DNA from: Doryteuthis pealeii | Taxonomy: Eukaryota > Mollusca > Cephalopoda > Myopsida > Loliginidae | Assembly (NCBI GenBank): GCA_023376005.1 | Contig: CM042157.1 | Coordinates: 52,633,841 to 52,697,840 of the forward strand | Length of the DNA stretch: 64,000 bases | Direction: 5' to 3' | Shown: positions 1 through 11,000 of the stretch, piece by piece | Numbering within the stretch: position 1 is the stretch's first letter | Layout of the letters: every line of letters starts with the position of its first letter | Notes under the pieces: model-generated | Told to the model about the DNA's origin: nothing | The model's input: only the letters and a program-made list of their open reading frames with translations | The model's database searches: none | Position numbers and translations under genes: made by a program

Positions 1-37
1 AAATGACACGATTTGATAAACTTCAAATTAATATTTG

Positions 38-69
<32 letters not shown>

Positions 70-1262
70 AATTAAATAAAGTAATCAAATTTATGTAAAA
101 CGATAAATAATCTTTTAAAAAATAACATTATCAATTCAAAACATAGCCGATCGAATATACTATAATAATTATACTATATCATAAATTTGATAACAATTTG
201 AGTTTTCAGGTATTTCCCAGAAATGTATTAGGTAATCTAATGGTATTTTACATTAGTATAATGATTTTATTTGTATTTCTAATATTAAAATAAATAAATT
301 AACACGATTATGAAAAAAAAAAAAAGAAAAAAAGGTTTTGTTTACAATTGACGACCGACCGATGGGAATTTATAAAACAAAGTTGATTTGTCACTAAATG
401 TTTTCGTTTGATTTATTAATTAATTCGCTGTAAAAAAATTCAATGTATGAAAAGACATACTAATTACATATTTAGAAAGATTTTTTTTCTAACGAAATAA
501 ATATTTTTTAAGATGGAAACAGAAATATGCAATAAATAAGATTTGATTTTATGTTAAAATTTTATAGTATGAAAAAAACTATACTACAAAATCTAGTCTG
601 ACTGAAGCAAAATACATATACTTTTTAACTAGCTGTAAAAAATAATTCCATTGATAAAAACTCAATCAAATTACATATTTAGAGAGATTATTTCATTCTC
701 TTTCGAAATATATGGATATCTTAATTCTTTCAAAAATGTATTGAGTTTCACTGGATATATTTAATCATATTATTCTAAGACCCCCCCCCCTTTTTTTAAA
801 TTGCTTGAAGGATTTTTTTCAAAAACTTTTTCGTGTGTAAGACTATTTTACATTCAGTTTTTGTAATTGCTAATTCGCATATTAATTCAAATTTGATTCG
901 CCGATATATTTTAATCTAAGAAATATGAAAATATTCGTAAAAATATTGATAAAAAGGCTTTCCTTTTTCTTTTTTACCCCAGTAGAAATACAGCGGACAT
1001 AGTCAAAGAGGCAACAGGGTGGGGTTCGCTTGCTGGAATGTAGCTGCTGATAAGCAGAAGCGGCTATTTTATAGATTTCGAAAAATCGTTTGATTTTGGT
1101 TTAATTAATTATATCCCTTTATCAGTAAAAATCAATAACCAAATCTGGAGTGTTTCTTAGTTAGAACAATATCAATGTGTATGCAAGATTTTAAATCTGA
1201 GTGACCTCCCGTTTTGGAGTTATGCGTCGACACGTACATACCAAATTCTCTCCTTTATATAA
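1..1262 (-). mobile_element. Helitron, 5'-terminal part (enters from left edge)
   Basis: Read on the minus strand, 1262 down to about 1080 contains the same 5'-end block seen in the Helitron at 24749: TATAAAGGAGAGAATTTGGT, then a conserved tract with CGACG and AACTCCAAAACGGGAGGTCA. The interior is AT-rich and includes a TTTGTGTGTAAGAC-like segment (about 780-900) shared with 4275-4400, and an ATATTTAGAAAGATT segment related to the 45-48 kb array. No protein is visible. The 3' end is outside the window. The junction at about 1262 abuts a SINE. Confidence 0.7.
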
Positions 1263-1537
1263 GCACGTGGTGTAATGGTTAAAGTCATGGGAAATGGACT
1301 CATCACCCGGAGTTCAATTCCTGGATGTGGTAATTGCATTTTCACTTAGCACTATAATACCCTTGGGAAAGGTATGAATCCTACTCTCCCTCCAGCTATG
1401 GATAAATAGTAGGGCAGACTGGGCTCTTTAACCTTGGTTAGGCAACCGGTCTAGGAGAAGGAAAACTGAATTCAAACCTGTTGAAGTCCGCTTAAGAAAT
1501 TGACCTTGTGTCACATCCTGCTCATGAGGAGGGGTTG

Positions 1538-1540
<3 letters not shown>
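1263..1540 (+). mobile_element. tRNA-derived SINE
   Basis: A tRNA-like head carries an A-box-like TGGTGTAATGGTTAAAGTC at about 1268 and a B-box-like GGAGTTCAATTCC at about 1309, as in RNA polymerase III promoters. The body (to about 1540) ends in a (TA)n tail. A 5'-truncated minus-strand copy of the same body lies at 14238-14440, which supports mobility. Confidence 0.75.

Positions 1541-1578
<38 letters not shown>
1540..1578. repeat. (TA)n microsatellite, SINE tail
   Basis: A pure TA run directly follows the SINE body. From 1579 to 2036 the sequence is AT-rich and I see no gene or recognisable repeat in it. Confidence 0.9.
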
Positions 1579-1583
<5 letters not shown>

Positions 1584-2099
1584 CCCTCTGAATTTTTCTT
1601 TTCTCCATATTTTTATATTTATACACCATTAGATTTATTCCCATTTTTTTCTAATATATTTAGGTATGTAATACTTTTCTATGTGACCAGGAGTGACATA
1701 GTTATAGTGACAAGTGATGCATGTCTGGAAATGAACAAGCATTCTTATAACAACATTTTTTGAAATTATGAAATTAGTTGGAAAATAGAAATAATAATTA
1801 AAATATATCAGCAAAGATACTAATATGTAAATACATGTAAATTTGTTATTTAGTTTATTTTCTTAATTAAAAAATCATGAAAACTTAAATATATATACAT
1901 TTTTTTATAATTTGTTTTTTTTCTAATAATTCAATAAAAAGTGAATAAAGAATAAAATAGCGGTAGAAAGTTTTAAAATTGGTAATATTCAAGTAATTCT
2001 GCTCAATTTAAAACCCACCCCTAAAAATATAAAGAACTAGCAAAAGTACAGTCTATGACCAGACGAAAACATTTTTAGGAACACCAGGGAGTGTTCCTA

Positions 2100-2225
2100 A
2101 AAAGGATATGACATTAAAGTGCATCTAATGGTGAAGTTCTAATTCTGGGTCTCTCGGAAGTGTGGAATACTTCTTCATTGCCATTTTGATCCAGAGTTGT
2201 AGTACCTGTTAGGAACCCATCTATG
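2100..2225 (-). repeat. Dispersed repeat family R1, fragment
   Basis: Its reverse complement shares CCATAGATGG, CTAACAGGTACTA and a GGCAATGAAG-AGTA-type block with 33310-33480, 42630-42770 and 44370-44480. The family is unrecognised. Confidence 0.6.
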
Positions 2226-2396
2226 GGTTGAATAGATTAAAAAAGGAGTTTTCATTAGAATGAAAATTATTCGTTTATTGGATATTTAATGTTAAACAAA
2301 GCTAACAGATTGTGTATTATAATATTAGTTTATTTTAGGAATAGTCTCTTTTTGATGTTTACATTTTTTTAATATCAATAGAATCCCATTGTGGTT

Positions 2397-2590
2397 TAAG
2401 GGTTTGCTAGTTAGACTCACATTATTACTGAATAGCGATTTTAATACTCGCTAGATGCCCTTTGCTTTCGACCTTGTACCATAACGAACAGGTTGGGTAA
2501 AGAAATTGAGGTTCCATCATTGTGTAATGGTTAGCAAGGTAGTCTCGTAAATCCATTACTACTGAATATTGAGTTCAATCTTTGCTGGAT
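2397..2590 (+). repeat. Two tRNA-like (SINE-like) units
   Basis: Around 2525 TGTGTAATGGTTAGCAAGG resembles the A box and around 2573 GAGTTCAATCTTTGCTGG resembles the B box of the SINE at 1263. A more diverged unit with GCTAGTTAGACTC and ACTGAATAGCG precedes it at 2397-2460. Confidence 0.45.
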
Positions 2591-4200
2591 GTCACATACT
2601 TACGGAATTGTGTCTAATAATATTGACATTTTTTAGCAGAATTTAGAATTCATGTTTTGTTTTTGTTTTTTTTTTAACTAAAAAAAGTCCCGTATAGAAA
2701 CTTATAAAAAAATCTTCTGATATAATTATTCAGACTCTTACCTTTAGAGAAAAAATTGTTTTTATCTGTTCATTACCCCCCCCCCAGATTTCATAAAATA
2801 AAACGGAGGGGAGCTCGTAAAAATATTTCCCCTATTTTAAGAAAAAAAAACCTATTTCAAACATATTTTCAACAGATGAATAATTCCCAAAAGTTTTGTG
2901 AAAATTTGATTATTAGTTGATTTTTCATAGAATTTTTTAAAAAGCCGTTAGTCATAACTGTAAATTTTAATTGATTTAACGGTGCAAAATTGTTTTCGTT
3001 CACAATTTTCATTTCTGTAAGCTGAAATTTTTTTTTTAAATCATCAATAGTTGTTTTAATGTTTCTTTTGAATGGTTCAAAAATTTTCAAGATATTAACC
3101 TTTATTCAAGTTTCATTGTGTTAAATATAAATCCAGTTAGCAATTTGAAAATAATATATTTTTTTTTTTTTTTTTTTAATATCCCCTTTATTTATTCGCT
3201 AAGAATTTGCAATTTTTTTTTTTTTTGTTTACAACATTGAGAATGATATTTTAAAAAACTTGTGAATGGTTTAAATGATTTTTTCTAAAACTTTTCCATA
3301 TTCAAGACAATTTTAAATTTAGGTTTTAATTGCTTGTTGAGTTAGAAATAAAATGTAACATTTTTTTTTTTTTTTTTGAGCCCTAAAACAAAAGTAACAA
3401 AGAAGCCAACTAAACGTTATATTTCGCGTTTTAATCTAAATTTCGTTATTCTTCTTTCAAAAAGGTTTTGAGTTTCACTGATTAAAAATGGATATATTTA
3501 ATCATATTTCATTCTAAGAAATATCTTATTATAATGGAGATTGTGGGTTTGTCTATCTGTAACCGAAACTATATTACTATACAAGTCACAATTCCTTTAG
3601 TTATTTACATCATATTCTCCATGATTTTATTTTTATTTAAACCTCAATTATTAATAAAATTGTTTTACATTACTTACACTGTCGACCATATCTACATACT
3701 AATAACATGCAATTGTATTTATATATACAACAAAATAGCAGTTCACAGTATGAATGGGAAGCCTAATTTGCATATTGATCTTAAAAAATTGATTTTAATA
3801 AATATATGCTTAGTATTATTGATTTCTAATTGTTTGGTTTTATCTTATTGAATATGAGCAAAAATCTCTTCAATAAATCTTAAAAGAAATCCCTTAACAA
3901 GAAGAAATAACTGTAATATTATTCTTTACTTCCTATTTTAACTAAACAGTTTAAATTAGGAAAATTTACCAATGAAAGACGGGAGTAACGGAAAATGATG
4001 GAAGTGTTAGTTTCAAAGTTGTTCTATTTTTCAATCATACCCCCTCTGTTCAAAATCTTTTTATCTACATTCTTATTCAGTTTCATTAGCCTAATTTAAT
4101 ATGATATTTTATTATAAAATATTAATTAAAATACTTGCACCCGGAGGGTGCATATATTTGCTAGTGAAAATAATAGTATGCGGGTATCGAATTTTTTAAA

Positions 4201-4331
4201 ATTTAAAATTGTCTTACGCACAAAAAGTTTTAGAAAAAATCATTCAAACGATTTAAAAAGGGGGGTGGGTCCTTTTTAAATCGCTTGAATGATTTTTTCT
4301 AAAACTTTTTGTGTGTAAGACAATTTTAAAT
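4201..4331. repeat. Near-perfect inverted repeat (61-bp arms)
   Basis: Arms 4201-4262 and 4270-4331 are reverse complements with only two or three mismatches, separated by a G-rich spacer of about 8 bp. The transcript would fold into a long hairpin. It lies inside the Helitron. Confidence 0.92.
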
Positions 4332-4930
4332 TCAGTTTTTGTAATTGCTAATAACTAAACATTAACTTATTTGTAGGTAGAATATTTCGCATATTAATTC
4401 AAATTTCATTATTTTATGAATAGTTTCTTTAAAAAAAGTTTTGAGTTTCTCTTATTAAAAATGGATATATTTTATTCTAAGAAATATGAAAGTATTTGTA
4501 AAAAATATTGATAAAAAGGTTTTCATATTTCTTTTTTACATTTAAAAAGATACACTTGGTTTGAAAAGTTTTTTTTTTTTTTTTTTTTTTTTTTTAGTTC
4601 TCAAAAAAAAAAAAAATTAACACTTCATACTAAATTACAAAACAATCACATTCAACAATGTTGACTTAGTAGAAATAGAGCAGACATTTTGAATGACTGT
4701 TGACATAAGAAGCAGCCAAGCTCATACTGATACAATAGCTGGTATACGGACAGTTCCTCAAATTGGTTGATTTTGGTTTAATTAATTAATCATATCCCTT
4801 AATTAGTAAAAATCAATAACCAAATTTGGCATGTTTCTTAGTTAGGATATTAATGTGTATGCAAGATTTCAAATCTGAGTGACGTCCCGTTTTGGAGTTA
4901 AACATTGACACATACATACCAAACTCCCTT

Positions 4931-4931
<1 letters not shown>

Positions 4932-4986
<55 letters not shown>
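4932..4986. repeat. (TA)n(TG)n microsatellite
   Basis: A TA run followed by TG repeats, ending six bases from the 5' splice site of NUP155 exon q. Confidence 0.92.
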
Positions 4987-4992
4987 ACTTAC

Positions 4993-5052
4993 ATCACGTC
5001 CTAAAATGACCAGCTGTTTGAACGTCATTGTTTTTAAATGGTTTTGTTGATC
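4993..5052 (-). CDS. NUP155: NUP155 exon q (last in window)
   Basis: Twenty codons, [20 protein letters not shown], aligned with [20 protein letters not shown] of the family. The acceptor is TTGAACAG and the donor GAT|GTAAGT. The intron that follows begins with a CA/TA microsatellite only a few bases past the donor and then enters a Helitron. The remaining exons must lie beyond the left edge. Confidence 0.9.
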
Positions 5053-8000
5053 CTGTTCAAGTAAAATAAAAATACTCACAAATAAAGTACCAAATATAGA
5101 TTTAAACCTGACATACACAAACACACACTAGAAGGAGATGAAAATAATAAATAGCAAACAACGATGAAAAGTTTCTAAAGTGAAAGACAATGCATTGAAT
5201 TTGTCACAAAATGAATGCATAAGTAAACAGTTTAGAATTCAACATCAGACAAAAACTAGTGTTTAAAAAAAAGAAAAAAGAAAAAAAAAAAAAAAAAGAA
5301 GTTAAGGCCTTCTCTATTATCAAGCAGGATCACTTAATGATCAAGAACAAGTGACATTGTAAACTTGTTAATACTTCAAATAAGATTGGTTAACAGAAAA
5401 AAAAAAAAAAAAAAAAATCTAATTTTGACTGTTCCTTGTTAATACTAATAAGGGACACAGTCCAGTGATTCTGTTAAACTGCAATATTCTAGTTGGGAGG
5501 GAAAAGTACTAAGCAGATTTTTAAAAACCAGATATATTTCATTATCTTTTTATAAACTAAAAAAAAAAATACTTATTAAACTACTGAGAATGTAATATAA
5601 TTTATAAAATACAAGTACTAAATCAGGCATAGGCAGCCTTTTACAAGTAGTGGGCCTCATGAAATCAGACCTCACCACTAAAAGAAAAAAATTAACAAAA
5701 CATCATATTTAGTATAAACTAAAAAACTATCATTAAAGAAAATTCATAAGTTTTAAATAACAAAAAAAAAAGAAGAAAAAAAAAAAAAAAAAAGAAAAAG
5801 AATTTTAGTGAGAAACATTATTTTAGACATTTTTGAATTGTTTTCAAAATATGTCTCAAGATAAAATCTGAGCAGAGGTGTCCAACTCATTTGGTTGTGT
5901 AAGATGTAAAACAAACTAAATCTTGTGGGCCAAATAAGGCTATTTACTAATAAAAAAGAATTCATAGTGTAGGTCAAAGAGGTCAATATATAGCATGACA
6001 ACTTTATTAACAATAAAGAAAGGAAAGAATAGTGAAGTGTTAGCAAAGTGTGCATGCGTGTGTGTGCATGCAGAGATGTGTGGGAGGAAAATTCATAGTC
6101 TCAACATGTCTTTAGAAAATGAATAGAAATTGTACAAATGTATATTTAACCCTTGACACTTAAAGATACATTGCTCAGGAAGGTAACTGTAATAAATACA
6201 ACAGGAGAGAGAGACCTACCACCTTTTTATTGACAAATAACAATGGTGGAACTGGTACTTTTGGTTTTTTAAAACTCAAGAAACATATTTTCAACAACAA
6301 TAATTCTTTTTTAAAATTAAAATTGAGCCACAGTCTGGACTAGACATGGTTGCAGGCCAGATCTAACCCTCAAGCTGTGTGTTTTACACCCCTGTTTTAA
6401 AATGCCAAAATTAAACAAATCTAAATGATTTAGTTTCATATAAATATTTTTTTAGCAAGAATTTTAAATTTCAGAAATGTAAAAAGAAACTCAATTGCCG
6501 TTTTTAAATATTTCAGACAATAGCAAAGAATCATTAATTTTACTGGGGAGTTACTAGAAAATAAACTGGAAACTAACCAAATTAAGCTTTTGAGCCAACA
6601 TGTGGAACTGGTGATCAACCAATACTTTGAGGAGACCCAAAACCTGTTCCACTTGGATGGCCAAATCTCGTACATTCTGTAGTGAGGCCCGTTCCATATT
6701 TTGGCATTCAACTACAAAAAAGGTAAAAAATTAGAATTTTTAAACTGTAAAATTAAAAAATAACATTCAAATGCAACACAAACTATCAAAAATAGAAACA
6801 ACAATGACCATTTAAAACTTAGAAAAATGCATTTTTCTTGGGATACAATTTTACTATCAAGAATGAAGAGTACAAATAAGAATAAAGACATTTAATAGAT
6901 GGAATAATTTCAACTCTAATTCACAATAAATCAAAATAATTTTTTTTTGTTCTATATCATAAAATTAACCACAAAACCTGATATGTAAAAATTTATTTCT
7001 GATTGATTGCTAAGTTTATTGAATAAAAAAAAATTCTGTGGGGTGTCCACAATCAAGTCCGCCGCAAACTGGTTAAGTTCATCACGGTTCTTTTGTCTTT
7101 TCTCACTAGTTTCAACCAAAGTCTTACGGCATTTAGTCTCTGCCAGTGCGCGCGTTGCTCTGATTCTGTTGTTCTCCTTAGATTCCAGCTACTTATGGAA
7201 GTAGCCTCCCAACATCCGGGCACCTGAACTGAACCTTGCGTCCATGCAACACCCAAGTCTCACTTTGTTGCATTCGGGAGGACGCAGGTTCGACTCTGGC
7301 AGGCAAGACAATGTCTTGCTCTTTTCTTCTTTGACCTGGGCAGTTGCCGTGCATTGCCATTTTGTTCTCCATCACACTAAGTTGAAATGAAAAGAAATAT
7401 TGCCCTAATAGAACATATGAAAAATGAAATTTTTAAAAAATGAGAAGGCTTACTTTGCCACTGTTTTTTTGTTTGTTCATCAATATGTTGACCTTCAAAC
7501 TGTGGACCTGCCATTCTAAAAGGCATCGGATGATTACTAGATGGGCTGAGAAGAAACAAAACAATTAGTCTATCTTGGATAAAATATCTTTAAACAATGC
7601 TAAATTTTATATGCAAACTAAAACAATGCTAATAGTATTAAATGCTCGAATATATCAAAAGAAAATAAGTGTATTTGTATGAAGGTATTAAGTCTAATGT
7701 TTGTTCAAATAGTGATTTTACCAACTTGTATATGGACATAAAAGTGCAGAAGGTAAAAGAAAAATTAACTACATTTCTAATTAAACAAACATTTTTTAGG
7801 ACTCACCTTTCAGTTGCCAATGGCGGGTCAAGGCGAGAACTAAAATCAATGAAATCGGAAACATTTCGGACTAATGAAAGTGTGTGTTCAAGCTGTTCAC
7901 TTGTGAAGTTGCACACCAACTGAAAGGGAATGAGAAAGTGAGAGAAAAAAGAAAAAAAAGAAAAAGTAAAGTAAAAAATGAAAATTGATTTTAAAAAAAG

Positions 8001-11000
8001 AAAAAAAAGAAAAAAAGAAAAAAAAAGAAAAAAAAACATTTTCAGACAACTTTGATATTTATTTTTTTTAAGTATTGTCCAGGATTAATTTTCATAAGTA
8101 TTTTCTTTCATTTTTAGTTGCTTTTTCCATCAATTCATTTGGGTCATGAATCAACAATAGCACAGGGAACAGCAGAGATCAAAATAAGAACCTATCTTTC
8201 TTTATTCCAGATCTTCATTTAAAAAGAAGAAAAAAGCTTAAAATACAAAAGATGGAAAAAAATAAAAAATACAAGTCGATATATCTTTTTTGTTATCTAA
8301 TTTTATATTTACAATGCACACATTTCAAACTTAACACTAATAATACAAAGTTGAAAATTTCTCCTTAGAGAAAGTGCATATTAATATAATATGACTCATA
8401 ACATAAATCTGAAAAAGTTTTTTAAATTTTCTTATTAAAATAGTTTTGTAACTTCAACAAAATTATTAATAGTGAAGTTGAGTGAAATATAAAATCAGGC
8501 TTATTGAAAATAAAATTTCCTTTGTGACAAACTAGAACAAAATATTCTATTAACAATATGCATAAAAAATAAAAATAAAAATAAAAAAAAAAACATTTTG
8601 CAAAGGTAGGGCCCCCGATTTTCCGTTTCAAATTTTTCTTAATTTCGTTTTCACTTTTAGTCAATTCCGTTTTTTTCCCGTTTCCACTTTTGGTAATTTC
8701 CATTTTTATAGAATTTTGTGAAAAAATTGAAATAAAATTTGCTATAATTATTAAAACTGAAAACAAAAACATAATTCTAAGTTTTATTACATATAAAGAA
8801 ATAGCAAATGTCTACAAAGTCCAAAAATAAATTATATGTAAAAATAAATATGTAACATGACTAAACAATAAAACAATGAAATGTTGCAGTGCATAATTAT
8901 CTTTGAGGTAGAACTTTTAATCAGAGCTTCCTTCTTTAAGAAAGAACACATTCAAATTGTTTTTGTGTTTTTAAGTAAAGGGATCCAGATCGATTTATAA
9001 TTATTGATTCGCAATATTAAAATTAACAGAAAAATCACATTTAAAGAATCAACAGCAATAAATATCTGAGAAAGTCAAACATTTTGACTAAAATTTTACA
9101 AAATAGGAATTAAACCATAATAATTGAATCTTTGTAACAAAATATAAAAAACAAATTCAATATATTAATTCAAAATTTGAAAACAACTTATCTCAAGTTG
9201 AAATACTGCTCAAATTTAAAATTGGATATTACCCAAATAAAGAAATTAGCAATCTTCAAATCTCTTTGCTAAATCTCCATTGTAATACAACATTGTAAGT
9301 TGCTTGGTGTTTTCAGAAGTAGGACTTTCACGTTGTTTATTTAATAAATGTTTATATTGAGAAAATGAACGTTCAACATCTATGCTGGTAACAGGCATCC
9401 ATATGACCTTATTGGCAATCTGTTCCAGAAGGGGAAATCTACTCTTATTTGCATTCCAAAATGTTGGGATGTTCAAAGGATTTGGTAGGTCATCTTGGTA
9501 ATTCACATAAATTTGGAATTCTTCAAGATCAGTAGAAGGATCTTGCAAGTCCTTAATGGCTGCAAAACTTTCAATGTCACGGCTTATACAAGGTAGCTGT
9601 CTAGGATCAAACAGACGAGATGCCTTGTAAAAGTTATATACAGGGTGTAAATCCAGGTATTTATTCAGTTTTTAAAAAAATGTGCTGAACAAATCTTGGA
9701 AATTTGAGATAACTTTCTCCCTCTCTGTATTTTCTAGTTCAGACAGAAGACGGTCAGTTTCTACACCAAATGTTGATTTTGATGTACCAGTATGCAAATA
9801 CCGTTTTACATCCTCCATCATGTTATAAACAACACATGCAAGCAGAGACTTGGTTTCTTCTAAGCTTGTCAAAACTGTTATCAAACGGATGCAGTTCTCT
9901 TTTATAAAATGCAGATTCAGGCGCAAATTATGGTAAGAGGCATGATGTAGTCGACCATCATCTACTAATTCCAGAATCCTATCTACTGCAAGGCCATGAC
10001 TCTTTTCTTGTTTAAAGAACCCTTCATAAAATTGCACAAAGGATGAGTGATATTTAGCTACATTAAACCAGGAATTCCATCTGGTTGCCACTGGCACAGG
10101 GGGTAATTTCACATGTTCCTTAGGCAAGGAACCTTCAAGCCATTTAAGGTATCGCTTTTTTCAACTAGCCTTTTTAAAAAAGGCTGACTTGATGAATGTA
10201 ATGAGCTGGGTAACATTATCAAATGCTGATCAGTGTGAAAATACTTCAAAAAGATTTAAGATATGGGCTAAGCACAACACATGGTAACTGTTAGAAAAGA
10301 CATTTGATATGAGCTTTTTTACAATAAGCAGCAGAATCAGTTACAAATGCAACAATATCGTCAAATGCAATATCCACGTGAGTTACAGCTTGGATGCATG
10401 CCTGACTTAAGGTTTGATAATTGCATTCTCCTAAGGTTACAACATCAATGAGAATTGACTCCCCACGAATGCTTGTAATCACATTCAAAATGCTGTGGTC
10501 ACAACAGTCAGTGGTTTCATCTGTTATGATGCTAACAGATTGATTAGCAAGCTTGGTTTTCAGGGCAGCAAAATGAAGAGCAAACAATTTTGGCAGATGA
10601 AGTTGCCTAACACAATTGACACTTGGAATAGCACCACCTTCCTTAGTGTCTTAATAGAAATGGCCTCATTTTGTCAATTTTGTGTAGGGGAATGTCAGAC
10701 AAAGTACACATTTTAAAAAAATCAAGAACAAAATCATCCCGTACTTCTTTACATTTAAACAAAGTCGTAATTGTCTTCTGTTTCAGTTGAGAAAACTTTG
10801 TTGAAGACTTTTTTGCGAAATGATTTTTGGATTTTATATGATCTTTGATTGTGTCAACACTATGAAGACAGAATTTGCAAAATAACTTATTTTCTTCAGC
10901 ATAAAAATTATTAGGAAAGTGCTCTACTCTGGCTTTAGCACAAATTTTAGATACTGGGGTCTTTTTTTTTTATTTGTTTTTTTAGAGGAGTAGGTCCAAC

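Larger units (their letters stand above)
2037..4935 (-). mobile_element. Helitron, non-autonomous, with internal repeats
   Basis: On the minus strand the 5' end lies in the TA run near 4935 (AAGGGAGTTTGGTATGTATG and the AACTCCAAAACGGGACGTCA block). The 3' end is CTAG at 2037-2040, preceded by a decayed hairpin and the palindromic GGAACACC/GGTGTTCC-type motif near 2080. This is the same layout as the better-preserved copy at 24749-26609. Helitrons end 5'-TC...hairpin-CTRR and insert between A and T. No Rep/helicase coding is seen. It contains a 61-bp-arm hairpin (4201-4331), tRNA-like units (2397-2590) and a fragment of another dispersed repeat (2100-2225). Confidence 0.65.

Noticed and set aside
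3534..3851. 105-codon hydrophobic ORF
   Set aside because: AT-rich, within a Helitron, Ile/Leu-rich by composition; the same sequence at 47090 is not open.
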